Source of the DNA: Saccharibacillus endophyticus
GTDB lineage: Bacteria; Bacillota; Bacilli; Paenibacillales; Paenibacillaceae
DNA: 64,000 nt
Direction of reading: 5' to 3'
Assembly (NCBI RefSeq): GCF_013185185.1
Contig: NZ_JAAZWE010000009.1
Span: 1 to 64,000 of the forward strand
The position numbers were made by a program, and so were the translations under genes. The notes beneath the pieces are model-generated. The model was not told the DNA's origin. It worked only from the letters and a program-made list of their open reading frames with translations, and did not search any database. Of the stretch, positions 14,729 through 24,370 are shown one piece after another. The stretch's first letter is position 1; every line of letters begins with the position of its first letter.

Positions 14729-17677
14729 TTAAAACAGCAGTTCCAACAGTTTGTTGCGCGCCTGAATTTGCAGCAGAGCCTCGCCCGAGTCGAGGGCTAC
14801 GACAGCTTCGTTGTAAGCATCTCGTAATGCCGTATAGTCGGGATCTGCTTCCAGAACCGCAGCGCTCCGCTCAACGGCCCGCTCCAGCAGGTCATGTACG
14901 TTCGGAATCGCAATCCAAATATCGCGGACAAGACTTTCGCCGTTCAGGCTGAGCTCTACCGTTACTTTGTATTCGACCGATTGCGTGCCCAAGTTATAAT
15001 CCGTGAATACGATGTTGTTGTTCACTTTTCCGATATATACGTCACCGGTGACCGTATAAACATCGCCGACGACAGTGTACACCTCATCCGTTACGCCGCG
15101 CTCTTCGATTTTTTTGATGTTCACGGCTACGTCTTGGCGAATCGACGTTCCGTTCATCGTCAACGGGATGTCATCGCCCAATTTAACATATGTGGCATCC
15201 GTTACGCTGAGCAGTTTCGCGCTTTCTTCGATCAAGATCGATTCGTAATCGGGTCTCGTTTGATCATACAGCGGTTGCGGAGAATGATTGGCGAACTCGT
15301 TTTTCTCCGCGAAGGTGATTTCGCCGTTATTGATCGTCATGTCGAACACATACCAGTAGATCTCGCTGCTGTCTCCGGTCGGAATCGTATAGCTTGTAGT
15401 CGGAACCGATTCGTCGCCTACGTAGACCTCGACTTTGGCGCCGGAGTTTTTCAACGTACTCGTGCCGTCTCCGTTACCGGAGAAGTTATGCACGTAGAAT
15501 TGATAAGTTCCGTTGATCTTTTGGCGGATGGTTGTCGTTTCCGGTCCGTACGAGCTAGTGTCGTCGTGATCCAGATCCGCAACCAGTTCACCTTGGTCGT
15601 AAGCTTGCTTTTCTCCATACCAAGTATGGAAGCCGTATCCGTCGCCTACGGGACCCAACAGATGGGAATCCTCGTCGCGCGGACGCTCGCCCCAAGTCAG
15701 CACGATCCGGATCTCGTCGCTGGCCGGAACTTTGATTGCCGTGTGGTTTTCAGAACGGTTGTACGAATCGCTGATTCCTACGGCTACGATCGTACCCGGA
15801 ATAAATCCAGGTTTCGAAGTGACGCCCGTGTAAATGCCCACCGGCACGTATGCGACATAACGCCCCGCAGCATCGGTCAGAACCGAAGCCGCAATCGCGC
15901 CGCTCGTGCTGCCGGTACCGCGGCGGAAGTCGATACGCATTCCTTCGACCGGCTGATTATCCACATCGGTAATGATGCCGGAGAAGCCTTCGATGCGCGC
16001 CGCACCGGTTAGAGTCGTCGTGAATTTGACGGTTCCGGCTGCCGGCGAAACGTTTACTTTCAGTTCTTTCCCGTAAAAATCGTCCAGAGAAAGAGGCTTG
16101 AAAGAAAGCGTATTGGAAGCTCCGTCGAAAGCGACATCTTCCAGTGAATACGTGACGCCCGTGACCGTAGCGTTCACTGACAAATCTTCCAGCGTCAGAC
16201 CGTTCACGGCGTTTGCGAAACGCAGAGCCGCGCTTCCGTTCGTGACGTCCAGACGGTCGGAGACCGGAGTCGTCGGAGCCGGCACGGAAGAAGATCCGCC
16301 GGCGCCGCTTCCGCCCGTCGAAACGGCGCTGCTGACCGAAGGAGCAAGGACGCCGTTCGCTACCGTCATTTGCTGCGGGTTATTTTGGAACGTAACGCCG
16401 GATGCATTGACCTGCGCGTTGGCGATCGTGCCCGTTCCTGTTACATTGGCAGCCGCGTTAAGAATAAGCTGCGCGATGCGCGCCGCCGTGCTGACGTTCA
16501 GGTTCGTTCCTGCTGCTCCTTCTTCGATCGTTACTTCGCCGACCGATCCGGAAGACAGGTTAACGTTGAGCGAAGCTGCCGAGATCTCCAATGTTTCGAA
16601 TTGACCGGCCATACGTACGGTAGACCCAGCCGGAATCAGATTCGACAAGATTACGTCGGCAAAACCCGAACCTGTTCCATTCTCCTGCAGGTAAGCGCCC
16701 GATTGAAGCGTGATTTGCGAAACCGAACTGTTTCCTTCGGTCACGATTCGCACGCTGCCGTCGCGTTTGTCGACCAGAACGGTAACGAGGACGGAATCGA
16801 CGACGTGAATGCTGTTCGGTCCGCCTCCTTCAATCTTGGTGGTTCCTTTTACGGTTACGTTATCCAACGTCACGTCCCCGTTCGCGATTTCTTTGCCTAG
16901 CAGCAAATCGCCTTCGATTACGGTATTGCGTAAAGTGACGCCGGCTTGAGTAACCTGAACCGAACCTTGAACCGTATCGGTGCCTTTTTCCGGTCCGTAC
17001 GTTCCGGCTTCGTTATACGTGACCGCAGGAGCTGTAGGATTCACCTTGGCCGCACGATCCAATACCGTTACGACTTCGGCGCGGGTGGCTGCAGCCGTAG
17101 GCTTGAAGGTTCCGGCGCTTCCGGTCATGAGACCGGATTTGGCGACTGCTCCGATTGCGCCTTTGCTCCAGGCAGGACTGTTTGCGGTATCGGAGAAATT
17201 GGCCGAGTCAGCGGCCGGCTCCATCTTCGTCAAAGAAGCCAATACGACGGCGAGTTCCTGACGCGAAACCTCTCCAGTAGGACGGAATTTTCCGTTACCG
17301 TCCCCTTGCATATAGCCGGCAGCACTCGCTTTGGCTACATCCGCAAAGTACCAAGAGTCAGTCGGCACGTCCGTATAGGAAATGTCGGATGCCGACGTAA
17401 AGCCAGACGAGCGGTTGATCAACGCCGCCAGTTCGGCCCGGCTGACGCGATCGTTCGGATGCAGTTCCCCGTCTGCATAGCCGTTTATGTACCCTTTGTC
17501 TTTCCAATTTTGCATAACCTGCTGCGCCCAGTGACCTTGAATTCCGGCAGTCTTCTTCGTTGCGGCATCGGTATGCTGCGTTGAAGCGCTTGCCGCGAAA
17601 GCTCCCGTGCCCGTAGGGATCATGAGTGCCGCTCCCAGAAGCACTCCGATCGCTTTTCGAGCTAATGTTTTACTCAT
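14729..17677 (-). CDS. SLH-domain surface protein with carboxypeptidase-regulatory-like and YfaP-like domains
   Basis: The 982-residue exported protein starts with a signal peptide (MSKTLARKAIGVLLGAALM ... AFA|AS). Three SLH domains follow (about 42-90, 100-152 and 160-212), each with an SRAE/SRQE/TRAE box of the kind that binds pyruvylated wall polymer. Then come a long run of beta-helix-like repeats rich in Val/Thr/Asn (about 220-440), a Ser/Gly hinge, a carboxypeptidase-regulatory-like fold (GFSGIITDVDNQPVEGM) and a YfaP-like domain (LTWGERPRDEDSHLLGP). The start at 17677 is chosen because AGGTGG sits eight bases upstream; the GTG four codons earlier does not. Its place inside the glycan locus suggests a surface glycoprotein, possibly an acceptor of the local glycan. 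That is inference. Confidence 0.85.
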   Translation of the reverse strand: MSKTLARKAIGVLLGAALMIPTGTGAFAASASTQHTDAATKKTAGIQGHWAQQVMQNWKDKGYINGYADGELHPNDRVSRAELAALINRSSGFTSASDISYTDVPTDSWYFADVAKASAAGYMQGDGNGKFRPTGEVSRQELAVVLASLTKMEPAADSANFSDTANSPAWSKGAIGAVAKSGLMTGSAGTFKPTAAATRAEVVTVLDRAAKVNPTAPAVTYNEAGTYGPEKGTDTVQGSVQVTQAGVTLRNTVIEGDLLLGKEIANGDVTLDNVTVKGTTKIEGGGPNSIHVVDSVLVTVLVDKRDGSVRIVTEGNSSVSQITLQSGAYLQENGTGSGFADVILSNLIPAGSTVRMAGQFETLEISAASLNVNLSSGSVGEVTIEEGAAGTNLNVSTAARIAQLILNAAANVTGTGTIANAQVNASGVTFQNNPQQMTVANGVLAPSVSSAVSTGGSGAGGSSSVPAPTTPVSDRLDVTNGSAALRFANAVNGLTLEDLSVNATVTGVTYSLEDVAFDGASNTLSFKPLSLDDFYGKELKVNVSPAAGTVKFTTTLTGAARIEGFSGIITDVDNQPVEGMRIDFRRGTGSTSGAIAASVLTDAAGRYVAYVPVGIYTGVTSKPGFIPGTIVAVGISDSYNRSENHTAIKVPASDEIRIVLTWGERPRDEDSHLLGPVGDGYGFHTWYGEKQAYDQGELVADLDHDDTSSYGPETTTIRQKINGTYQFYVHNFSGNGDGTSTLKNSGAKVEVYVGDESVPTTSYTIPTGDSSEIYWYVFDMTINNGEITFAEKNEFANHSPQPLYDQTRPDYESILIEESAKLLSVTDATYVKLGDDIPLTMNGTSIRQDVAVNIKKIEERGVTDEVYTVVGDVYTVTGDVYIGKVNNNIVFTDYNLGTQSVEYKVTVELSLNGESLVRDIWIAIPNVHDLLERAVERSAAVLEADPDYTALRDAYNEAVVALDSGEALLQIQARNKLLELLF

Positions 17678-17845
17678 TTCTTTTCCCACCTCTGTTTTTA
17701 ATAACCCCGCCTAATTAGGTCGATGTCCCCTAACACTTCTTCCCTATCCATATATTAGGCCTTAGTCCTCTTTATATTAACATACCCAGCAAGCATTTTG
17801 GGACAACTTGGATGAGTCTATAGTCTCAATTTTCCTATTTTAAAC

Positions 17846-17875
17846 ATAAAAATAACCATCCAGGAACGGATGGTT
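17846..17875 (-). terminator. Terminator after the GT2 gene at 17882
   Basis: The minus strand forms AACCATCC-GTTCCT-GGATGGTT followed by ATTTTTATG, seven bases beyond the stop codon. It separates the rml/GT2 unit from the SLH gene, whose AT-rich upstream region (17690-17845) should carry its own promoter. TTGTCC, 16 bases, TATGTT is the best pair I see there, and it is weak. Confidence 0.8.
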
Positions 17876-17881
17876 AAAATT

Positions 17882-18808
17882 TTAAATATATTTAATCAAG
17901 ATGAGGAAGCGGAATAAAAGATTTTCTATGCGGGATTGGCGGTACAGTTTGGAACGCCGCAAGTAGTTCAGCCGCTGCCTGAAGCGATCACGCGGAGCAA
18001 TAAACCATTCAAGCTGCTGAAGCTTATCCTTGTCGTGCAGCTCCGAGGCGTAAAGGCGGTGAAACTCGCGTGCCTGCTCAACCAACTTATGTGATCCGCG
18101 GTGCTTGCGAAAGCTGGCCCATTTCTTCTTCAGCTTGCCCAGCTTCGACGTCTCGCCTCCGACCGCGTTATTGCCGTGTTGGCGGTAAAGGATCGAAGGT
18201 TCAGGATCGTACAGGACTTCGCCGAAAGCAGAAACGCAGAGGTAGAACCACCAATCGTGCATCAGAACGCGGTTGGTGTCGGGCATATGGCTGCGTACAA
18301 GTTGTAAAGCGGAGCGGTTGAAGGTGACGGTGGCGCCGACGGCAATGTTTTGAACCAGAGCATTGTAAAAAGAAGGAGCTTTAAGCGGCTTTTCCGGCCA
18401 GATGCCCAACGGATTTAAATCGGCATCGACAAGCTGGGTAGAAGTAAAAACCATCGCCGGGACGTCTTTTTCCACTTCCGATAACCGATCGATAGCGCGT
18501 TCCATTTTTTCGGGCAGCCATACGTCGTCCTGATCGCAAAAACAAAAGTAGTCCGATTCTTCGTCAGCCTGTCCGATTAATTCAAAAAAGCTGGGGATCA
18601 CGCCAACGTTAAGCGCCTTTTCCGAAAACATGCGATCCGCAAACTTGGCTTGCCAGGCTTCGATGATCGGCCATGTCCGATCGGAAGAACCGTCGTCACG
18701 CAAGCGGATCGTCCAGTTTGCTTGCGTTTGTGAAGAGAGGCTATTCAGTTGTTCCGTTATGTACCTTTCCCCATTGTAAGAGGAAAGCAAGACTTGAATT
18801 TTGTTCAC
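17882..18808 (-). CDS. GT2 glycosyltransferase, rhamnosyltransferase-like
   Basis: This 308-residue family 2 enzyme carries VLLSSYNGERYITEQLNSL, RDDGSSDRT and the CDQDDVW motif, then HDWWFYLCVSAFG. The combination is common among rhamnosyltransferases of surface polysaccharide clusters. The C terminus is basic, suggesting membrane association. The start is GTG at 18808 with GAGG seven bases upstream. It lies 9 bp after rfbD and ends at a strong terminator, so it belongs to the rml transcription unit. Confidence 0.83.
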   Translation of the reverse strand: MNKIQVLLSSYNGERYITEQLNSLSSQTQANWTIRLRDDGSSDRTWPIIEAWQAKFADRMFSEKALNVGVIPSFFELIGQADEESDYFCFCDQDDVWLPEKMERAIDRLSEVEKDVPAMVFTSTQLVDADLNPLGIWPEKPLKAPSFYNALVQNIAVGATVTFNRSALQLVRSHMPDTNRVLMHDWWFYLCVSAFGEVLYDPEPSILYRQHGNNAVGGETSKLGKLKKKWASFRKHRGSHKLVEQAREFHRLYASELHDKDKLQQLEWFIAPRDRFRQRLNYLRRSKLYRQSRIENLLFRFLILIKYI

Positions 18809-18817
18809 GATCCACCC

Positions 18818-19663
18818 TCACTGCTTTACCTCCGCCAAGAAGCGTCGCAATCCGTCCCGCCAGTGCGGAAGATCTTGAAGATCGTTAGCACGAATCGCGG
18901 TATGATCCATGACCGAGTACGCGGGACGCTTAGCCGGACGGGGAAATTGCTCGGTCGTCACCGGCAGAACGTTCACCTGCAAACCGGCGGTCTGAAAGAT
19001 TGCTTGCGCGAACTCATGCCAAGAGCAATGTCCGGAATTCGAAGCGTGGTAAATGCCGTATTTTTCCGTTTGGATCAATTGTAGCAGAAAACGCGCCAGA
19101 TCCACAGTATACGTCGGCGAGCCGATCTGGTCATGCACGACGCTTAGGCTGTCTTTTTCCGCGCCCAGTTTCAGCATCGTTTTGACGAAATTGCTGCCGT
19201 ATTGTCCGTAAACCCATGAAGTTCTAACAATGAAATATTTAGAGCTTAGCGTTTGCGTCAGCACTTCTCCTGCTCGTTTGCTTTCCCCGTAAACGGTTTG
19301 CGGAGAAGTATTGTCGTATTCGCGGTAAGGACGATCAGCCTGACCGTCGAACACATAGTCAGTGCTGATATAGACAAATTTGGCTCCGACGTTTTCCGCA
19401 GCGACGGCGATGTTGCGCGTACCGGATGTGTTGATACAATATGCACCGTCTACGTCTTCTTCAGCCGCATCGACAGCAGTATAAGCCGCGCAGTGAATAA
19501 TCGCTTCGGGCCGGTATTCACCGATGACCTTCTCGCACTGCTGCTGATCAGCGATGTCCAACTCCGAACGGCCGCAGCCTTTGACTTCATGGCCGGATTC
19601 ATTTAAAAGCATAACGACGTCTCGACCCAATTGTCCGGATGCGCCGGTAACAAGTACTTTCAT
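18818..19663 (-). CDS. rfbD: dTDP-4-dehydrorhamnose reductase
   Basis: RmlD performs the last step of dTDP-L-rhamnose synthesis. The 281-residue short-chain dehydrogenase shows the nucleotide-binding TGASGQLGRDV, the STDYVFDG segment and the YGESKRAGE catalytic Tyr/Lys pair. The ATG overlaps the rfbB stop codon by one base (TAATG), so translation is coupled. It is the fourth gene of rmlA-C-B-D. Confidence 0.96.
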   Translation of the reverse strand: MKVLVTGASGQLGRDVVMLLNESGHEVKGCGRSELDIADQQQCEKVIGEYRPEAIIHCAAYTAVDAAEEDVDGAYCINTSGTRNIAVAAENVGAKFVYISTDYVFDGQADRPYREYDNTSPQTVYGESKRAGEVLTQTLSSKYFIVRTSWVYGQYGSNFVKTMLKLGAEKDSLSVVHDQIGSPTYTVDLARFLLQLIQTEKYGIYHASNSGHCSWHEFAQAIFQTAGLQVNVLPVTTEQFPRPAKRPAYSVMDHTAIRANDLQDLPHWRDGLRRFLAEVKQ

Positions 19664-20682
19664 TAGGCTTGTTCCAATCTGCTTCCGTACTGCTTGGCGT
19701 AATACTGCTCATACTCACCGGATTGGATACGAGTCCACCATTCTTTGTTGGACAGATACCAAGAAATCGTCTCGCGGATGCCGGTTTCGAAGTTGTGCTT
19801 CGGCTTCCAGCCGAGTTCGTTCGTGATTTTCGTCGGGTCGATCCCGTAGCGGCGGTCGTGGCCCGGGCGATCCTGTACGTAAGTAATCAGCGATTCCGGC
19901 TTGCCGAGCTGCTCCAGGATCGTACGGATGATATGCAGGTTCGTCCGCTCGTTGTTGCCGCCGATGTTGTAAACTTCGCCGTTTACGCCTTTGTGAATGA
20001 CCAGATCGATCGCGCTGCAGTGGTCTTCCACGTACAGCCAGTCGCGAATGTTCAGTCCGTCGCCATATACTGGCAGAGGCTGGTCGTTCAGCGCCTTCGA
20101 AATGATAAGCGGGATCAGTTTTTCCGGGAATTGATACGGGCCGTAATTGTTGGAGCAACGCGTGATATTGACCGGGAGACCGAACGTCTCGTTGTAAGCG
20201 CGAACCAGCAGATCGCCTCCGGCTTTGGATGCGGAATACGGGCTGTTCGGCGTCAACGGCGTTTCTTCCGTGAAGAGGCCGGTTTCGCCGAGAGTACCGT
20301 AGACTTCGTCCGTGGAAACTTGAACAAACTTCGTGATGCTGTGCTTTTTGGCCGCGTCGAGCAGAACTTGCGTGCCGAGAACGTTTGTTTTGACGAAAAC
20401 GTCCGGTTCGAGAATACTGCGGTCCACGTGCGATTCGGCAGCGAAATTGACGACGATATCGACACCTTGGCCGATCAACTCATCCATTTTGGCGGCGTCG
20501 CAGATATCGGCTTTGACGAAAGTATGCTTGGGGTTTTGTTCGATCGCTTTGAGATTTTCGAGATTCCCTGCATAAGTCAGAGCGTCCACGTTAATGATTT
20601 CGTAATCGGGGTGCTGCTGAAGCATATACAGGACGAAGTTGCTGCCGATGAAGCCGGCTCCGCCGGTGACAAGTAGTTTCAT
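19663..20682 (-). CDS. rfbB: dTDP-glucose 4,6-dehydratase
   Basis: RmlB converts dTDP-glucose to dTDP-4-keto-6-deoxyglucose. The 339-residue protein begins MKLLVTGGAGFIGSNFV and has the STDEVYG and YSASKAGGD signatures of extended SDR dehydratases. The longest frame starts 21 codons earlier, but that stretch is an intergenic terminator hairpin. The ATG at 20682 has AGGAGG ten bases upstream and is the real start. Order: rfbA, rfbC, rfbB, rfbD. Confidence 0.97.
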   Translation of the reverse strand: MKLLVTGGAGFIGSNFVLYMLQQHPDYEIINVDALTYAGNLENLKAIEQNPKHTFVKADICDAAKMDELIGQGVDIVVNFAAESHVDRSILEPDVFVKTNVLGTQVLLDAAKKHSITKFVQVSTDEVYGTLGETGLFTEETPLTPNSPYSASKAGGDLLVRAYNETFGLPVNITRCSNNYGPYQFPEKLIPLIISKALNDQPLPVYGDGLNIRDWLYVEDHCSAIDLVIHKGVNGEVYNIGGNNERTNLHIIRTILEQLGKPESLITYVQDRPGHDRRYGIDPTKITNELGWKPKHNFETGIRETISWYLSNKEWWTRIQSGEYEQYYAKQYGSRLEQA

Positions 20683-20705
20683 AAGTAATTTGCCTCCTAT
20701 TTTCG

Positions 20706-20733
20706 TATAAAAAGCTCTCCTTAGGGAGAGCTT
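20706..20733 (-). terminator. Intrinsic terminator between rfbC and rfbB
   Basis: The minus strand forms AAGCTCTCC-CTAA-GGAGAGCTT followed by TTTATACG, only 5 bp after the rfbC stop and 23 bp before the rfbB start. Its place inside the rml operon suggests partial termination or attenuation, or that rfbB is also transcribed separately. Confidence 0.75.
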
Positions 20734-20737
20734 GTAG

Positions 20738-21286
20738 TTATTCAAAGTTCAGTTCTGCGTCTTGAAGAAGCGGATGCTTTTGATCTTTTTCAGACAAGAT
20801 CGGATTGGAAGTCGGCCAGTCTATGCCGAGTGCTGGGTCGTTCCAAAGGATACCGTGATCGTGTTCGGGTGAATAATACTCGTCGACTTTGTACATAACT
20901 TGGGTGTTGGGAACCAGTGTGCAGAAGCCGTGCGCGAACCCTTTCGGTACAAGCAATTGACGATGATTGAATTCGCTTAAAATGAAGCCCTGCCATTGTC
21001 CGAAGGTCGGCGAGCTGCGGCGCACGTCGACGATGACGTCGTAAATCGCACCGGATACGACGCGAAGCAGCTTGGTTTGGGCTTTGGGATTGAGCTGGTA
21101 GTGCAGGCCGCGAAGTACGCCGGGCTGCGCGGACAAAGACTGATTGTCTTGAATAAAGTTATAATGAATGCCCGTTTCTTTCATCAGGGCTTCGTTGTAA
21201 CTTTCCATGAAAAAACCGCGGTGGTCGCCGTGTACCACGGGTTCGATAAGTGCAGCTCCTTCAAGAGTTAGAGGAGTGACTTTCAT
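20738..21286 (-). CDS. rfbC: dTDP-4-dehydrorhamnose 3,5-epimerase
   Basis: RmlC epimerises the keto-sugar at C3 and C5. The 182-residue cupin contains HGDHRGFFMESYN, QDNQSLSAQPGVLRGLHYQ and the conserved VPKGFAHGFCTL. AAGGAGG lies ten bases before the ATG. It follows rfbA by 18 bp and is followed by a terminator-like hairpin before rfbB. Confidence 0.97.
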   Translation of the reverse strand: MKVTPLTLEGAALIEPVVHGDHRGFFMESYNEALMKETGIHYNFIQDNQSLSAQPGVLRGLHYQLNPKAQTKLLRVVSGAIYDVIVDVRRSSPTFGQWQGFILSEFNHRQLLVPKGFAHGFCTLVPNTQVMYKVDEYYSPEHDHGILWNDPALGIDWPTSNPILSEKDQKHPLLQDAELNFE

Positions 21287-21304
21287 AATCTGAACGCCTC
21301 CTTA

Positions 21305-22048
21305 TTAAAGCTTAAGTTTGCCAAATTCTTCTCCGAAAACGATGCTTTGAGCCAGTTCGTTGGCGCGGGCTAACGAAGCGTGAGTGCCCGCGTCTGTCCA
21401 CCAACCGGTAAGCACATCATAGGTCAATTGACCGTTCGCGATATAAGCGTTATTGACGTCGGTAATTTCCAGTTCGCCGCGTGCGGAAGGTTTCAGCGTT
21501 TTGACGATATCGAATACGCTGTGGTCGAACATATAAATCCCGGTTACAGCGTAACTGCTCTTCGGCTCCTGCGGCTTTTCTTCGATAGACACGATTTTGT
21601 CTCCGTCGATTTCCGGAACGCCAAAGCGTTTCGGATCGTGAACTTTCTGGATTAGAATTTTGGCTCCGAGCATTTGAGTACGAAAATTTTCTACGAAAGG
21701 AGTAATATCGTCTTCGAAAACATTGTCTCCAAGGATGACGACCATTTGATCTTCGCCAACGAAGTGCTCGGCTAGGTTGAGCGCTTGAGCAATGCCGCCG
21801 GCTTCGTCTTGGACTTTGTATGTAAAATTCACTCCCATATCTAAACCGCTACCTAAAAGGTTAACAACGTCACCCATATGGTCTTTACCAGTTACAATCA
21901 AAATATCTTCTATTCCTGCAGACTTCAATTTATAAACAGAATGAAAAATCATTGGGTATTTACCAACAGGCAATAAATGCTTATTAGTCACTTTGGTCAA
22001 CGGATACAATCGCGAACCTGTTCCACCTGCAAGAATAATACCTTTCAT
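21305..22048 (-). CDS. rfbA: Glucose-1-phosphate thymidylyltransferase
   Basis: RmlA makes dTDP-glucose. The 247-residue protein starts MKGIILAGGTGSRLYPLT and contains the LGDNVFED and VSIEEKPQEP motifs; it is the short Gram-positive form. ATG at 22048 is used rather than the upstream ATG because GGAG lies nine bases before it. Base composition changes within this gene: the 5' third (above about 21.8 kb) is AT-rich like the genes to its right, while the 3' part matches the GC-richer rml genes. That places a recombination boundary inside or near rfbA. Confidence 0.96.
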   Translation of the reverse strand: MKGIILAGGTGSRLYPLTKVTNKHLLPVGKYPMIFHSVYKLKSAGIEDILIVTGKDHMGDVVNLLGSGLDMGVNFTYKVQDEAGGIAQALNLAEHFVGEDQMVVILGDNVFEDDITPFVENFRTQMLGAKILIQKVHDPKRFGVPEIDGDKIVSIEEKPQEPKSSYAVTGIYMFDHSVFDIVKTLKPSARGELEITDVNNAYIANGQLTYDVLTGWWTDAGTHASLARANELAQSIVFGEEFGKLKL

Positions 22049-22072
22049 ATAATACCACTCCATTCTATTTTC

Positions 22073-24196
22073 TCATTCAATTATAACGGTAATAACATTT
22101 GACTCTGCTATAATCATATCCTTTGAGTCCAGCACCTTCAACTGAAGATGTAGCTCGCCCGGTTGCGAATATGCTTCATCCGAAAGGAGTAATGAAGCAG
22201 TATTTCCATCAATAGCAAAATTTTTAGCCACTTGATCATTAATAAAAACTTTAGCATTAGAATAAAAATTTTGTCCAGTAAAACTAAGTGCCGATTGACT
22301 ATCGACGATATTAAACTTTTGACCATGTGCAATAATATTAGGATAAGTTGTATCAATAACCATTTTATCAGAACCTAAAAAATAGTTAGCAAATGGAATG
22401 TTAGCAATAGATTTTTCCGATAAATAATTTGCACCAAATAAGCGATCGTATTGAAGCATTTCATGTTTTTCAATCATTTTTGAGTCATTTGAAAATTGAC
22501 TTTGAAATTGTTTAGCAGGTATTAAAGGTTGTTTATTTTGAAAAACATTCAATAATTCGAAATAATCACTTAATTCTAAATTGGTTCTCTTTAAAATAGA
22601 ACCTCCTAAATAAAATGCATTCATATCTAAATCTATTTTTTCCATTCCGTAATTATTCCATATTACATAAGGAACACTATATGCTTTTAAATATTGTTTT
22701 AAGTCTGTTTTGTCAAAAGTATTTGAGTATTCACCAAAAAAATCAGCTTCTCCATATACTTCTGGAATTACAGGAAGATGGTCTCCAAAAAATGCAATTA
22801 CCGTAGGAGTATCCTGCGCTTCATAATATTCCACTAAACTTTTTAATGCTTTATCAGCATTATTGATCCCAATTGAGTAACTTTCTAATTCCTCACTAGC
22901 TGTATTACTTAATCCTTCTGGGTCTATAAAATTATAATCTAAAGTGATTTCTCCATACTTCTTCACATCGTACATAGCATGATTTTCCATGGATACTGCG
23001 AAAATAAAAGATGGCTTATCATTTAAGTTTATTTGCTTTTTTATAGCATCGGTCAGTTCTTGGTCTGAAATAAAAACACCTGAGTAATCAGGATTATCAA
23101 AGAATTCTTTACTTACAAAATTATTAAAACCTAACTTTTCATATACCAAGTTTCGATTCCAAAACCAATTATCATAAGTATGGATTGCAGAAGCAATATA
23201 CCCTTGTTTTCGTAATATACTTGCCAATGACTCTAGAGGTTGATTCACAAAATTCAAATAAGCTACACTGCCTTCTGGAAGAAAGTTCATTGAGTTTCCA
23301 GTCAGAAACTCAAATTCTGTATTAGCAGTTTTTCCTCCATGAACAGGAGATAAAAGCATACCTGAAGAGAACTTGGATTGTAACGAATGAAAGAAGGGAA
23401 TGGGATCTTGCTTAAAATTTATCTCTGAAAGAGAAGTTGGATCCCAAAAAGCCTCACTCATTATCGCAATTATATTAGGTTGTACTTGTCCCTGATGGTG
23501 TTTAATAGAACTCGGTAAATCAACTCGAATATTTTTTATGGTTTCCTTACTATATCCTTTAGGAGGAGCAACTTTACTAAATTGAGTACTCATTACAATT
23601 GACAACAAAAAACCATTCTCCTCGTGGTTTTCTGCTTGATTCCAAAATTTGTTTTCTATTTTAAAAACTTGACCCAGATTTTCAGGTTGCATGCCAACTA
23701 CCAATGACATAAGTAATAGTAATGAGAACATCGTCTTTTTGAAGCTGTTTTTTGCATAATTCAAATTTATTGTTTTAAACAAAAGGACCATCATAAGATT
23801 GATTGAGATCAAACCAAAAACATATTCTATTTTTATATATGTACTCCAATTGCTAAAAAGAATTGATTTTTCTTCTCCTAATAAAAGATCAGAAAATTGT
23901 AATGGTTCACCTAAAAAATTCTTTTTAACTAAATTAATTACAGAAAAAATAAATATGAGATTGAACAAAAGAAAAAATAGCAACTTAGCATTTTTTTTAG
24001 AGATAAACACTACAAAAAAAATTAAAATATATAACGCCCAGTTGACTACAAATTCTATTGGTCTCTGAATTAACCATATTAAAACATCTAAAGGATTGGA
24101 TCGCGCTATGCTTTCACTCACAAAAATTGAAAGCAAAGAAATAAGTGGAATAAAATAATATACATTGATACTCAGATTCTTTTTTTCAAAATTCAA
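22073..24196 (-). CDS. LTA synthase-like sulfatase-fold membrane enzyme with C-terminal IPT-like domain
   Basis: This is an alkaline-phosphatase-fold enzyme of the LtaS/phosphoglycerol transferase group. About five N-terminal membrane segments (residues 10-170) precede an extracellular catalytic domain with PNIIAIMSEAFWD (metal-binding Glu), the GGKTANTEFEF segment holding the presumed catalytic Thr, SMENHAMYD and FFGDHLPVIP. The last 90 residues look like an IPT/TIG immunoglobulin-like fold, which ordinary LtaS lacks. LtaS-type enzymes move glycerol phosphate from phosphatidylglycerol; here the acceptor may be the locus glycan. The start is uncertain: TTG at 24196 has AGGAGAG nine bases upstream, while the open frame begins at another TTG nine codons earlier. 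The gene is AT-rich compared with the rml genes. Confidence 0.8.
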   Translation of the reverse strand: MNFEKKNLSINVYYFIPLISLLSIFVSESIARSNPLDVLIWLIQRPIEFVVNWALYILIFFVVFISKKNAKLLFFLLFNLIFIFSVINLVKKNFLGEPLQFSDLLLGEEKSILFSNWSTYIKIEYVFGLISINLMMVLLFKTINLNYAKNSFKKTMFSLLLLMSLVVGMQPENLGQVFKIENKFWNQAENHEENGFLLSIVMSTQFSKVAPPKGYSKETIKNIRVDLPSSIKHHQGQVQPNIIAIMSEAFWDPTSLSEINFKQDPIPFFHSLQSKFSSGMLLSPVHGGKTANTEFEFLTGNSMNFLPEGSVAYLNFVNQPLESLASILRKQGYIASAIHTYDNWFWNRNLVYEKLGFNNFVSKEFFDNPDYSGVFISDQELTDAIKKQINLNDKPSFIFAVSMENHAMYDVKKYGEITLDYNFIDPEGLSNTASEELESYSIGINNADKALKSLVEYYEAQDTPTVIAFFGDHLPVIPEVYGEADFFGEYSNTFDKTDLKQYLKAYSVPYVIWNNYGMEKIDLDMNAFYLGGSILKRTNLELSDYFELLNVFQNKQPLIPAKQFQSQFSNDSKMIEKHEMLQYDRLFGANYLSEKSIANIPFANYFLGSDKMVIDTTYPNIIAHGQKFNIVDSQSALSFTGQNFYSNAKVFINDQVAKNFAIDGNTASLLLSDEAYSQPGELHLQLKVLDSKDMIIAESNVITVIIE

Positions 24197-24297
24197 TTTT
24201 AAAATCTCTCCTGACTTAAACAAATTAACTTATCGTTTTTACTATTTTTAAAAAGCGAACTGAAAGAAAAGTATTTCAAAATAGATTCTATGTTATA

Positions 24298-24319
24298 CAT
24301 TTTAGCAAAAGCTAAAATG
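24298..24319. other. Perfect palindrome in a divergent intergenic region
   Basis: CATTTTAGC-AAAA-GCTAAAATG is a perfect 9 bp inverted repeat in the 238 bp between the divergently transcribed LtaS-like gene and the large glycosyltransferase gene. No T tract follows, so it is not a clear terminator. It could be an operator or a leader hairpin. Confidence 0.35.
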
Positions 24320-24370
24320 AGTTTTAGTTAAAACCATTTTACAGTTATACAAACCAATTTGCTTTAGTTA

